From an uncultured Oscillospiraceae bacterium (GTDB taxonomy: Bacteria > Bacillota > Clostridia > Oscillospirales > Oscillospiraceae): 58,808 nucleotides of DNA. Where the stretch lies: positions 1 through 58,808 of the forward strand of contig CAKTQR010000014.1 of the NCBI GenBank assembly GCA_934597175.1, read 5' to 3'. Shown one piece after another: positions 26,061 through 34,530 of this stretch. Within the stretch, counting starts at the first letter, position 1, and every line of letters begins with the position of its first letter. The translations under genes were made by a program, and so were the position numbers. Below the pieces are notes generated by a model. It did no database searches, was not told the origin of the DNA, and was given only the letters and a program-made list of their open reading frames with translations.

Positions 26061-27038
26061 ATGAAAGAATTAACTATAAAACGAAATGACGCAGGCCAGC
26101 GGCTCGACCGCTTTGTGGGCAAGGCAGTGCCGCTGTTGCCCGAGGCTCTGCTGCAAAAATACATAAGGATAAAGCGCATAAAGCTAAACGGCAAGGGCGC
26201 AAAGCGTGACACACGCCTAACGGAGGGCGATGTGCTGAGCCTATACATAAATGACGAGTTTTTCGAAAAACCGAGGGAGGAAAACTCCTACCTCAAGGTC
26301 GGAACGCCGAAACTGAGCATCGTCTATGAGGATGAGAACATCCTGCTTGCCGACAAAAAGCCCGGCGTCTTGTGCCACAGCGCAGGCCAGTGGGACTATA
26401 ACACCCTCATTGCCAACATCCAGGCCTACATGGCGCAAAAGGGCGAGTGGCGGCCGAAGGAGGAAAATTCCTTTGCACCCGCTTTGTGCAACCGCATCGA
26501 CCGCAACACCGGCGGCATCGTCATCGCCGCAAAAAACGCCGAGGCGCTGCGGATACTAAACGACAAGATCAAAGACCGTGAGATAGAAAAGCTCTACCTG
26601 TGCGCCGTGCAGGGCAGACCCAAGCCTGCGCAGGGGAGACTGGAAAACTACCTTTTCAAGGACGCACAGAAAAATCAGGTCTATGTCAAAAACCGCCCCG
26701 AGCCCGGGGCTAAGACCGCCGTCACGGAGTACCGCACGATAGCCACAAAGGGCGCACTGTCGCTGGTTGAGTGCAGGCTGCTCACCGGCCGCACGCATCA
26801 GATAAGGGCGCAGATGGCGCATTTCGGCTGCCCGCTGTTAGGCGACGGGAAATACGGCAGCGAGCGCTTTAATAAGGGCTACGGTGAAAAGGGTCAGGCG
26901 CTTTATTCGTACAAGCTGCGCTTTGACTTTCCCACGGACGCAGGCTGCCTTGAGTATCTCAGAGGCCGTGAATTTTGCGTTTACTCCGTCGATTTTGCCG
27001 AAAAATACTTCGGTATATCCGAGCTTGAGTCACTATAA
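26061..27038 (+). CDS. RluA-family ribosomal pseudouridine synthase
   Basis: 325 residues. An N-terminal S4 RNA-binding domain (about 1-70, DAGQRLDRFVGKAV) and an RluA catalytic domain with the active Asp in NRIDRNTGGIVIAAK (about 147), plus LTGRTHQIRAQMAHFGCPLLGDGKYG. It makes pseudouridine in 23S rRNA; which position is not readable. Start at the ATG 26061 with GGTGA just upstream; the frame is open 69 bases further but across a terminator. Confidence 0.93.
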   Translation: MKELTIKRNDAGQRLDRFVGKAVPLLPEALLQKYIRIKRIKLNGKGAKRDTRLTEGDVLSLYINDEFFEKPREENSYLKVGTPKLSIVYEDENILLADKKPGVLCHSAGQWDYNTLIANIQAYMAQKGEWRPKEENSFAPALCNRIDRNTGGIVIAAKNAEALRILNDKIKDREIEKLYLCAVQGRPKPAQGRLENYLFKDAQKNQVYVKNRPEPGAKTAVTEYRTIATKGALSLVECRLLTGRTHQIRAQMAHFGCPLLGDGKYGSERFNKGYGEKGQALYSYKLRFDFPTDAGCLEYLRGREFCVYSVDFAEKYFGISELESL

Positions 27039-27069
27039 GTAGAAATGCAGCGAAATTCAGGAATTTTTG

Positions 27070-27098
27070 TTGACTTTCCAAGGGTTTATATGTATATT
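27070..27098 (+). promoter_or_regulatory. Promoter of potABCD
   Basis: TTGACT-N17-TATATT. Predicted start near 27105, leaving a leader of about 70 bases that contains the hairpin at 27111-27146. Confidence 0.75.
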
Positions 27099-27110
27099 GT
27101 TATCGTCTGC

Positions 27111-27146
27111 AAAGGACGCTCCGGAAGCAGTTTCGGAGCGTCCTTT
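27111..27146 (+). promoter_or_regulatory. Perfect hairpin at the 5' end of the pot mRNA
   Basis: AAAGGACGCTCCG / CGGAGCGTCCTTT, a 13-bp stem with a 10-base loop, starting about six bases after the predicted transcription start. Only TTT follows, so it is a poor terminator; a 5' stabiliser or an attenuator is possible. Confidence 0.6.
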
Positions 27147-27173
27147 AGTATAATTAGAAATGGGGGAGGATAA

Positions 27174-28340
27174 ATGTCCAAAGAACTCATTCGCCTTGTG
27201 AATTGTCAAATGGCGTTTGACGACGAGATCGTTTTAGACGATATTAACCTGTATTTCAATGATAAGGAATTCCTCACGCTTCTAGGCCCGTCCGGCTGCG
27301 GCAAGACCACCACGCTCAGGATCATCGGCGGTTTTATAAAGCCCACAGGCGGCGATGTGCTTTTTGACGGCGAGAGGATTAATGATGTCCCGCCTCACAA
27401 GAGAAAGGTCAACACCGTTTTTCAGAAGTATGCGCTGTTCCCGCACCTTGATGTGTACGAGAATGTTGCCTTCGGGCTGCGCCTTGCGAAGCTGCCCGAG
27501 CAGGAGATAGACGAGCGTGTTACTCAGATGCTGGAGATAGTCAGCCTAAAGGGCTTTGAAAACCGCAAGGTTTCGCAGCTTTCCGGCGGCCAGCAGCAGC
27601 GTGTTGCCATTGCCCGAGCTCTTGTCAACAGACCTAAGGTGCTGCTGCTTGACGAGCCTCTGGGCGCACTTGACCTCAGACTGCGCAAGGATATGCAGAA
27701 CGAGCTCAAGCGAATTCAGCAGGCGATGGGCATTACTTTTATATATGTCACCCACGACCAGGAGGAAGCACTTTCCATGTCCGACACCGTCGTCGTCATG
27801 GACAAGGGTCGCATCCAGCAGATAGGCACTCCCGAGGATATCTACAACGAGCCGAAAAACGCCTTTGTAGCCGATTTTATTGGCGAGAGCAATATCCTCG
27901 ACGGCGTTATGCTCGAGGACAGACTGGTCAAGTTCTTCGGCCGCAAGTTCAAGTGCGTCGACGCAGGCTTTGAGAAAAACGAGCCTGTCGATGTCGTCAT
28001 CCGTCCCGAGGATATAGACATCGTCCCGCCCGACGACGGTCACCTTTGCGGCACGGTAACGAGCGTCACCTTTAAGGGTGTTCATTACGACACCATAGTC
28101 GATTTTAAGGGCTTTAAGTGGCTTATCCAGACGACCGATTTTAACGAAGTCGGCTCGTATATAGGTATCCGCCTTGAGCCGGAGGATATCCACATCATGC
28201 ATAAGAGCGAGTATTCCGGCATGTTCGGCGACTACAGCTCCTACTCCGCCGAGTACGACGAAATGGACGACCCCGAGGTCTACCTCGAGGGCGGCGAGGA
28301 AGCGGAGGAGTCTGCGGAGGGCGGCGAAGATGAAGAGTAG
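27174..28340 (+). CDS. potA: Spermidine/putrescine ABC transporter ATP-binding protein PotA
   Basis: 388 residues. ABC domain with Walker A LGPSGCGKTTT (about 37-47), FQKYALFPHLDVYEN Q-loop, LSGGQQQRVAIARAL signature and LLLDEPLGALD Walker B; a C-terminal TOBE regulatory domain follows (about 280-345), then a Glu-rich tail of about 25 residues. GGGGGAGG precedes the ATG. Energises polyamine import; potB overlaps its end by 11 bases. Confidence 0.95.
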   Translation: MSKELIRLVNCQMAFDDEIVLDDINLYFNDKEFLTLLGPSGCGKTTTLRIIGGFIKPTGGDVLFDGERINDVPPHKRKVNTVFQKYALFPHLDVYENVAFGLRLAKLPEQEIDERVTQMLEIVSLKGFENRKVSQLSGGQQQRVAIARALVNRPKVLLLDEPLGALDLRLRKDMQNELKRIQQAMGITFIYVTHDQEEALSMSDTVVVMDKGRIQQIGTPEDIYNEPKNAFVADFIGESNILDGVMLEDRLVKFFGRKFKCVDAGFEKNEPVDVVIRPEDIDIVPPDDGHLCGTVTSVTFKGVHYDTIVDFKGFKWLIQTTDFNEVGSYIGIRLEPEDIHIMHKSEYSGMFGDYSSYSAEYDEMDDPEVYLEGGEEAEESAEGGEDEE

Positions 28341-29139
28341 ATCGCTTGCCGCACCGTACCTTGTATGGATGGCGCTTTTTACGATAGTCCCGCTTGCCAT
28401 CGTTGCGTATTTTGCCTTCACCGATTCGCAGACGGGTGAGTTTACGATGAAGAACATCGCAAACCTCGGAAACTACATGCCGATACTCATAAAGAGCATT
28501 TGGCTTGCGCTTATCTCCTCGCTCATCTGCCTTGTCGTCGGCTACCCCGTGGCGTACTACATCGCAGGCTGCAGGGAGACTACGCAGCGTTTTCTTTACA
28601 TGCTCGTCATGCTGCCCATGTGCATAAGCTTTCTTCTGCGCACGCTTGCGTGGGTCGCCCTCACCGAGGACACGGGCATTATAAATAACATCATCACCGC
28701 CCTCGGCATGGAGCCGCTGCCGCTTATCCGCAATAACGGCGCAGTCGTGCTCGGCATGGTGTATAACTACCTGCCGTACATGATAATGCCGCTGTACACC
28801 GTCATCATGAAGATAGACAAGCGCCTTATCGAGGCGGCGGAGGATCTCGGCTGCAACGGCGCAAATGTGTTCAAAAGGGTCATTTTGCCGCTGAGCGTGC
28901 CGGGCATCATCTCTGGCTTTACGATGGTGTTTGTCCCTGCGGTGTCGACCTTTTACATTTCCCAAAAGCTCGGCTCGTCTGGCACAACGCTTATAGGCGA
29001 TGTCATCGAGAGCCAGTTCAAAACAGCGTATAACCCCAATCTCGGTGCGGCGCTCAGCCTTGTGCTGATGATTATGATCTTTGTCTGCATCGGAGTTATG
29101 AACCGCTTCAGCGATGATGAGGAGGTCATAACGGTATGA
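28330..29139 (+). CDS. potB: Spermidine/putrescine ABC transporter permease PotB
   Basis: 269 residues, six membrane segments, with the permease EAA loop EAAEDLGCNGANVFKRVILPLS (about 180-201) that binds PotA. It begins MKSRSLAAPYLVW inside the potA 3' end (11-base overlap), and overlaps potC by four bases. Confidence 0.93.
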   Translation: MKSRSLAAPYLVWMALFTIVPLAIVAYFAFTDSQTGEFTMKNIANLGNYMPILIKSIWLALISSLICLVVGYPVAYYIAGCRETTQRFLYMLVMLPMCISFLLRTLAWVALTEDTGIINNIITALGMEPLPLIRNNGAVVLGMVYNYLPYMIMPLYTVIMKIDKRLIEAAEDLGCNGANVFKRVILPLSVPGIISGFTMVFVPAVSTFYISQKLGSSGTTLIGDVIESQFKTAYNPNLGAALSLVLMIMIFVCIGVMNRFSDDEEVITV

Positions 29140-29969
29140 AAAGATTCAACAAGATATTCACCGTCATCGTCATGCTGTTTTTATACCTGCCGATGATAGT
29201 GCTGGGCGTGGCGTCCTTTAACAGCGGCATGGACATTGCGGTTTTCAAGGGCTTTACCTTTGATAACTACGGCGAGCTGTTTAAAGACGGCGTGCTGCTG
29301 CCGCTGCTTTTAAACTCCGTCATCGTCGCCGTTATCTCCTCGCTTATTGCGACCGTCATCGGCTCTGCCGCCGCCATCGGCATTCACTCCATGGGCCCGA
29401 GGCTTCGCCGATTTACCATGGGCGTGACGAATATTCCGCTCACAAACCCCGAGATAGTCACCGGCGTTTCGCTGGCGCTGCTGTTTGCCTTCGTCGGCAC
29501 GATGATGAAGATAAACAACATCCTCGGCTTTGCAACGCTGCTCATTGCGCATATCACCTTTAACCTGCCGTATGTCATCCTCTCGGTCATGCCGAAGCTT
29601 CAGCAGATGGACCCCCACCTGCGTGAGGCGGCGATGGATCTCGGCTGCACGCCGTGGCAGGCGTTTTACAAGGTCGTTATCCACGAGATAACCCCGGGCA
29701 TCGTCTCGGGCGCACTCATGGCGTTCACCATGAGCCTTGACGACTTTGTCATCAGCTATTTTGTCTACGGTCCTAGGTTTGTCACCCTGCCCGTGGAGAT
29801 ATATAACTACACCAAAAAGCCGCTCCAGCCGAAGATCTACGCACTGTTTACCCTGCTGTTTGCGGTGATACTGCTCGTGATGGTCATCATGAATCTCCTG
29901 CAGGAGCGTGACGAAAAGCGCAGCCGTGAAAACCGCCGTGCCTTCCGCAGAAAGCAGGTGAGCGCATGA
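29136..29969 (+). CDS. potC: Spermidine/putrescine ABC transporter permease PotC
   Basis: 277 residues, six membrane segments; EAA loop EAAMDLGCTPWQAFYKVVIHEI (about 166-187). It opens with the FLYLPMIVLGVASFN segment typical of PotC. The basic C-terminal tail is cytoplasmic. ATGA overlaps tie it to potB and potD. Confidence 0.93.
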   Translation: MKRFNKIFTVIVMLFLYLPMIVLGVASFNSGMDIAVFKGFTFDNYGELFKDGVLLPLLLNSVIVAVISSLIATVIGSAAAIGIHSMGPRLRRFTMGVTNIPLTNPEIVTGVSLALLFAFVGTMMKINNILGFATLLIAHITFNLPYVILSVMPKLQQMDPHLREAAMDLGCTPWQAFYKVVIHEITPGIVSGALMAFTMSLDDFVISYFVYGPRFVTLPVEIYNYTKKPLQPKIYALFTLLFAVILLVMVIMNLLQERDEKRSRENRRAFRRKQVSA

Positions 29970-31156
29970 AAAAGCTGCTTTCATTTGCACTGTGCCTTGT
30001 GCTCGTGCTGACCGCTGTTCCTGTGACGGCAAGTGCCGAGCCCGTGACGATAAATGTCTACAACTGGGGTCAGTATATCTCCGACGGAACGGACGGTTAT
30101 ATCGATGTGAATAAGGCGTTCACCGAGGCCACCGGCATCAAGGTCAACTACATGACTTTTGACTCGAACGAAACGATGTATACCAAGCTCAAGACCGGCG
30201 GCAGCACCTACGATGTCATCATCCCGTCGGACTACATGATAGCCCGCCTTATCGCAGAGGACATGCTGCTGGAGCTTGATTACTCGAATATCCCGAACTA
30301 CGCCGATGTCGACGAGGCGTACAAAAACACCGCCTTTGACCCGGATAACAAGTACACCGTGCCGTACACTTGGGGCACTGTGGGTATCATTTACAACAAA
30401 AAGTATGTTGATGAGGCTGACCTCGGTTCGTGGGAGCTGCTGTGGAACAGCAAGTATTCCGGCAAGATACTCATGTTCGATAATCCCCGTGACGCATTTG
30501 CGATATCCGAGCTGCTGCTGGGACTTGACCTTAACACCGAGGACGAGGACGAGCTGCGCAGTGCAGCCTATAAGCTCATCGAGCAGAAGCCCCTCGTGCA
30601 GAGCTATGTCATGGATCAGATCTATGACAAGATGGAGCGTGAGGAGGCATGGATGGCACCGTATTATGCAGGCGACTACCTGCAAATGGTGCAGGAGAAC
30701 GAAAACCTCGGCTTTTACTTCCCCAAGGAGGGCTTCAACCTCTTTATCGACGCCATGTGCATCCCGAAAAGCTGCCAGAACAAGGCCGCTGCCGAGGCGT
30801 ATATAAACTTTCTGTGCGGCGCTCAGGTTGCGGGCGAAAACCTCGATTACCTCGGCTACTCGACGCCCATTTCCGCCGCAAAGGAATACATGGACCCCGA
30901 CGTGGTCGCAAGCGACATCGCCTACCCGAGCGAGGAGACGCTTGCAATGGGCTCGGCGTTTTCCTACCTCGGCGAGCAGACCAATCAGCTCATGGATTCG
31001 CTTTGGCTCGAGGTCAAAACGCAGGGCAGCGTCGACAGCTATGCGATAGTCAGCATGGCGGTCCTTGCCGTCGGCCTTGCGGCGTACTTCACCATCCACG
31101 GCGTGCGAAAGAAAAAGCGTATCGCCAACCGCTGCAAAAAGTGGAAAGAACAATAA
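29966..31156 (+). CDS. potD: Polyamine-binding protein PotD with C-terminal membrane anchor
   Basis: 396 residues. The signal peptide ends with an AxA site (TASA, about residue 24); there is no lipobox cysteine. The mature solute-binding domain begins VTINVYNWGQYISDG and contains the YDVIIPSDYMIARL and VPYTWGTVGIIYNKK motifs of PotD. After it comes a hydrophobic segment (about 360-378) and a strongly basic tail, so the protein is probably held by a C-terminal membrane helix. Gram-positive PotD proteins are usually lipoproteins, so this anchor is unusual. Terminator directly after the stop. Confidence 0.93.
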   Translation: MKKLLSFALCLVLVLTAVPVTASAEPVTINVYNWGQYISDGTDGYIDVNKAFTEATGIKVNYMTFDSNETMYTKLKTGGSTYDVIIPSDYMIARLIAEDMLLELDYSNIPNYADVDEAYKNTAFDPDNKYTVPYTWGTVGIIYNKKYVDEADLGSWELLWNSKYSGKILMFDNPRDAFAISELLLGLDLNTEDEDELRSAAYKLIEQKPLVQSYVMDQIYDKMEREEAWMAPYYAGDYLQMVQENENLGFYFPKEGFNLFIDAMCIPKSCQNKAAAEAYINFLCGAQVAGENLDYLGYSTPISAAKEYMDPDVVASDIAYPSEETLAMGSAFSYLGEQTNQLMDSLWLEVKTQGSVDSYAIVSMAVLAVGLAAYFTIHGVRKKKRIANRCKKWKEQ

Positions 31157-31158
31157 CG

Positions 31159-31191
31159 AAAAAACCGACTGAGTTTATCAGTCGGTTTTTT
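31159..31191. terminator. Bidirectional terminator between potD and sigE
   Basis: AAAAAACCGACTG / CAGTCGGTTTTTT; the convergent genes end on either side, 3 and 10 bases away. Confidence 0.92.
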
Positions 31192-31200
31192 GCTGCGAAG

Positions 31201-31911
31201 CTATTGCATTTGCTTGATCATCTCACGCCGCAAGCGCACGATTATGCGCTTTTCAAGGCGGCTTATGTAGCTTTGCGATATGCCCATGAGGTCGGCGACC
31301 TCCTTTTGCGTGAGCTCATTTCTGCCGCCGAGCCCGAAGCGCAGAACGATGATGTTCTTTTCACGCTCGTTGAGCGTCTGTATCGCCGCCGAGAGCATCT
31401 GCTTGTCGGCGTCGTCCTCGAGCGGGCGGCACACCTCGTCGTCATCCGTGCCGAGAACATCGGATAATAAAAGCTCGTTGCCGTCCCAGTCGGTGTTTAA
31501 CGGCTCATCGAAGCTCACCTCCGTGCGCTGGTTGCTCACCTTGCGCAGATACATGAGTATCTCGTTTTCGATGCAGCGGGAGGCGTAGGTCGCAAGCTTG
31601 ATGTTTTTTGCCGATTTAAAGGTGTTTATCGCTTTAATAAGCCCTATCGTGCCGATGGATATGAGGTCTTCGAGGTTGAGCCCCGTATTCTCAAAGCGTC
31701 GGGCGATATAGACCACAAGGCGCAGGTTGTGCTCTGTGAGCAGCTGCTTTGCCTTCTCGTCGCCGGCCTCCATGGCGAGTATCGCCCGCTCCTCCTCGCT
31801 GCGCTCCAGCGGCGGAGGCAGGATATCGCTTCCGCCAATGTAGAAAAGCTCCGACGGAGCGGGGGCAAAATGCTTTTCGAGCCAGTCTCTAATAAGTTTC
31901 AGAATGTTCAT
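31201..31911 (-). CDS. sigE: Sporulation sigma factor sigma-E precursor
   Basis: 236 residues, close to the 239 of B. subtilis. The first 25-30 residues are the hydrophobic/amphipathic pro-sequence. Region 2 has LRLVVYIARRFENTGLNLEDLISIGTIGL-like sequence (region 2.1-2.2) and FKLATYASRCIENEILM-type -10 recognition; region 4 ends with the helix-turn-helix LTQKEVADLMGISQSYISRLE. Sigma-E directs mother-cell transcription after SpoIIGA cleaves the pro-sequence. AAAGGAG precedes the ATG. Its partner spoIIGA lies 40 bases upstream in the same operon; sigG, often next, is not here. Confidence 0.96.
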   Translation of the reverse strand: MNILKLIRDWLEKHFAPAPSELFYIGGSDILPPPLERSEEERAILAMEAGDEKAKQLLTEHNLRLVVYIARRFENTGLNLEDLISIGTIGLIKAINTFKSAKNIKLATYASRCIENEILMYLRKVSNQRTEVSFDEPLNTDWDGNELLLSDVLGTDDDEVCRPLEDDADKQMLSAAIQTLNEREKNIIVLRFGLGGRNELTQKEVADLMGISQSYISRLEKRIIVRLRREMIKQMQ

Positions 31912-31951
31912 GACTTCTCCTTTCTGGTTGTGCTAAGTTAGAGCAGAACAA

Positions 31952-32752
31952 TTAAATTATGCAGTCAAAGCCGTCGCCGCTGACGGCGGTGGGCGAAACG
32001 GCGACAAGAATGTCCTCATGCACCTTGCCGTCGACTGTCAGGCTATCGGGTCTGAACGCAGGCAGCAGACCGCTTTGCGTGCCGACGGCGGAGTAGGGGA
32101 TGAGCCGCATTTTCCCGGCGTAGAGTGCAACCAGCTCCGTGGGGCTCAAGCCTTCGACACCATCACCGAGCAGCGGCGCAAGCTGCGAAGCGCCCGCAAT
32201 GAGCACCTCGCTTCCCGTCATCGGGTCATACAAACAGTTGCCGCTGTCATATAATGCCCGCAGCGTGACGCTCTGCCCGCAAAAGCCGATGCCCACGGTG
32301 TGCACCGCCTTGCCCGTGCTCTTTGCCGTCCTGCGAAATACAAGGCTCAGGGCAGCGTAAATTATCCCGAAGCTGAGCACCAAAACGGGCATCGAAACGG
32401 GAAAATACACGGCGTTGCCCATGCCGCCGCTTTGCACCGACAGCGCCCACAGCGTGCCGCCGAACACCGCCGACACGGCGAAAAACACCGCCGCACAGCG
32501 CCAAAACTTCTGCTCCCTTGCAAATGCGATGAGCGCCATTAAAACGCCTGACGCAAGCTTTATGGGCAGCAGCGTCAAAAACGCAAATGAGGGAAAAACG
32601 GATGCAACGGCGTACGCAGCCCCGCACAGCGCAGCGACGGCGTATCTTACCCTGCGCAGCAAAACGCCGCATATCCGGGCAGAGCCGAGCAGAATAAGAT
32701 AGTCGCATATGAAGTTTAAAACGAACAGCCGGTCTATGTAGATTATCTCCAT
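31952..32752 (-). CDS. spoIIGA: Sigma-E processing protease SpoIIGA
   Basis: 266 residues. Five membrane segments in the first 150 residues are followed by a soluble aspartic-protease-like domain with the catalytic motif LYDSGN (about 173-178) and the PYSAVGTQSGLLPAF block (about 221-235). It cleaves pro-sigma-E at the septum. I start at the ATG 32752 because the family begins with a MEIIYIDRLFVLNF-like run; this ATG has no ribosome site. The frame stays open to an ATG at 32791, also without one. Confidence 0.92.
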   Translation of the reverse strand: MEIIYIDRLFVLNFICDYLILLGSARICGVLLRRVRYAVAALCGAAYAVASVFPSFAFLTLLPIKLASGVLMALIAFAREQKFWRCAAVFFAVSAVFGGTLWALSVQSGGMGNAVYFPVSMPVLVLSFGIIYAALSLVFRRTAKSTGKAVHTVGIGFCGQSVTLRALYDSGNCLYDPMTGSEVLIAGASQLAPLLGDGVEGLSPTELVALYAGKMRLIPYSAVGTQSGLLPAFRPDSLTVDGKVHEDILVAVSPTAVSGDGFDCII

Positions 32753-32758
32753 GCGAAA

Positions 32759-32764
32759 ATTATA
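32759..32764 (-). promoter_or_regulatory. Candidate -10 box of spoIIGA-sigE
   Basis: TATAAT six bases before the chosen ATG, which would make the mRNA leaderless. A possible -35 (ATGACA) lies 21 bases upstream, a wide spacing like that of the Spo0A-dependent B. subtilis spoIIG promoter. TTGTCAAA (32799-32806, plus strand) resembles a Spo0A box. Confidence 0.4.
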
Positions 32765-32798
32765 TACTTTCAAAGCCGCACAATTTGTCATTTGATAA

Positions 32799-32827
32799 TT
32801 GTCAAATAAGCTTGGCTGTGGTAAAAT
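32799..32827 (+). promoter_or_regulatory. Promoter of the DMT transporter gene
   Basis: TTGTCA-N17-TAAAAT, 40 bases before the ATG at 32868. Its -35 is the same sequence as the possible Spo0A box. Confidence 0.65.
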
Positions 32828-32867
32828 ACTTTAGATTGAAATACTGTAGAATAAAAGGAAACAAGTT

Positions 32868-33776
32868 ATGTGGTTTTGGTTTGCTGTAATAGCACTGCTT
32901 TGCTGGAGCGGCTCTGATCTGTTTTCAAAGATCGGCTGCCAGGATGCCGACGATAAGTACAGCCATCTGAAGATGGTTATGGCGGTCGGCGTAGTTATGG
33001 GACTTCACGCAGCCTACGAGGTTTTCGTCGGCGGCGTTGAGATAAGCCTCAGCGTCATCATTACATACCTGCCGGTGTCGGCACTGTATATAGTCTCAAT
33101 GGCGGTCGGCTATGTGGGACTTAGGTATATCGAGCTTTCGATATCCTCGCCTATATGCAACTCCTCCGGTGCGATAGTTGCGATACTCATTTTTGCGACA
33201 AAGGGCTTCGGCGAGCTTCCGCCGATCGCACTCGTTGCGGTCGCACTCGTGTGCATCGGTGTCGTGTGTCTCGGCATAACCGAGGCAAACGAGGATGAGG
33301 AGCTTCGCAAGGCCCGTCAGGATGCGAGCAATCATCATTACGCAAAAAGCTGGATAGCCATTGCGCTGCCCGTTATCTACTGTCTGCTCGACGCTTTGGG
33401 CACATTCGCAGACTCCAAGGTGCTCGAAGTGCTCAATGAGGATTCTGCCAATGTTGCGTATGAGCTTACCTTCCTGTGCGTGGGCATCGTGTGCGCAATT
33501 TATGTCCTCGGCGTTAAAAAGCAGCGGCTCATTCCCAAAAGGGAAGTGCCCAAGTACACCGGCGCACTGTTTGAGACCGCAGGTCAGTTTGCATATATCT
33601 ACGCTCTGGCGGATTCTGCGCACGCAGCGCTCGCCGCTCCCATTATCTCGTCCTACTGCGTTGCCTCCGTCATCTGGAGCCGCATTTTCCTCAAGGAAAA
33701 GCTGTCAGTCAAGCATTATGTGTCTGTTTTCATAGTCGTAGTGGGTATAGTTATCATAGGAATACTTGATATTTAA
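32868..33776 (+). CDS. DMT/EamA-family transporter
   Basis: 302 residues with about ten membrane segments in two EamA-type halves (WFAVIALLCWSGSDLFSKIG at the start, SAHAALAAPIISSYCVASVIWSRIFLKEKLS near the end). A hydrophilic loop of about 35 residues separates the halves. These transporters export or exchange small metabolites; the substrate is not readable. AAAGGAAA precedes the ATG. Twelve bases separate it from pyrH, so it may be the first gene of the pyrH-polC transcript. Confidence 0.85.
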   Translation: MWFWFAVIALLCWSGSDLFSKIGCQDADDKYSHLKMVMAVGVVMGLHAAYEVFVGGVEISLSVIITYLPVSALYIVSMAVGYVGLRYIELSISSPICNSSGAIVAILIFATKGFGELPPIALVAVALVCIGVVCLGITEANEDEELRKARQDASNHHYAKSWIAIALPVIYCLLDALGTFADSKVLEVLNEDSANVAYELTFLCVGIVCAIYVLGVKKQRLIPKREVPKYTGALFETAGQFAYIYALADSAHAALAAPIISSYCVASVIWSRIFLKEKLSVKHYVSVFIVVVGIVIIGILDI

Positions 33777-33788
33777 AAGGAGAGCGCA

Positions 33789-34505
33789 ATGGAGAAACCT
33801 GTTTATAAGCGTGTGCTGATAAAGATCAGCGGCGAGGCACTTGCCGGCGAGAAAAAGACCGGCTTTGACTTTGATTTTATTGCCGATGTCTGCAAGACCG
33901 TCAAAAGCTGCGTCGACATGGGTGTTGAGGTCGGCATAGTCGTCGGCGGCGGCAACTTCTGGCGTGGCGTCAAGGACGGCGCAGGCCATGTCGAGCGTGT
34001 CAGCGCCGACCGCATGGGTATGCTCGCAACGGCGATGAACTGCCTTGCAGTCGCCGATATGTTTAAGCAGATTGGCGCAAAGGCAACTATCCAGACCGCC
34101 GTTGACATTCAGGGCGTGGGCGAACGCTACAGCACGACCGAAGCCATTAAGCACCTTGAAAACGGCGAGGTCGTCATGTTCGGCTGCGGCACGGGAAGCC
34201 CCTTCTTCTCGACCGACACCGGAGCGGTCCTGCGTGCGGCGGAGATAGGCGCAGACGCAATACTCCTTGCAAAGAACATTGACGGTGTTTACAGCGCAGA
34301 CCCGAGAGTGGACGCAAGTGCCGTCAAGTACGACAGCATAAGCTATGACGATGTGCTTGCCCAGCACCTTGCAGTCATGGATACCACCGCAACCAGCCTT
34401 GCAATGGACAATAACATCCCCGTCATCGTCTTTGCACTGGCAGACCCCGAAAACATAGTCCGTGTGCTGTGCGGCGAAAAGCTCGGCACACTGGTCACAA
34501 AATAA
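33789..34505 (+). CDS. pyrH: UMP kinase
   Basis: 238 residues. RVLIKISGEALAGEK (about 8-22), VGIVVGGGNFWRG (about 50-62), the RMGMLATAMNCLA segment and GTGSPFFSTDTGAVLRA (about 134-150) are diagnostic of bacterial UMP kinases of the amino-acid-kinase fold. Makes UDP for RNA and envelope precursors. AAAGGAG precedes the ATG. rpsB-tsf, which usually precede it, are absent. Confidence 0.97.
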   Translation: MEKPVYKRVLIKISGEALAGEKKTGFDFDFIADVCKTVKSCVDMGVEVGIVVGGGNFWRGVKDGAGHVERVSADRMGMLATAMNCLAVADMFKQIGAKATIQTAVDIQGVGERYSTTEAIKHLENGEVVMFGCGTGSPFFSTDTGAVLRAAEIGADAILLAKNIDGVYSADPRVDASAVKYDSISYDDVLAQHLAVMDTTATSLAMDNNIPVIVFALADPENIVRVLCGEKLGTLVTK

Positions 34506-34530
34506 GATAAAACATATAGGAGGTAGCAAC

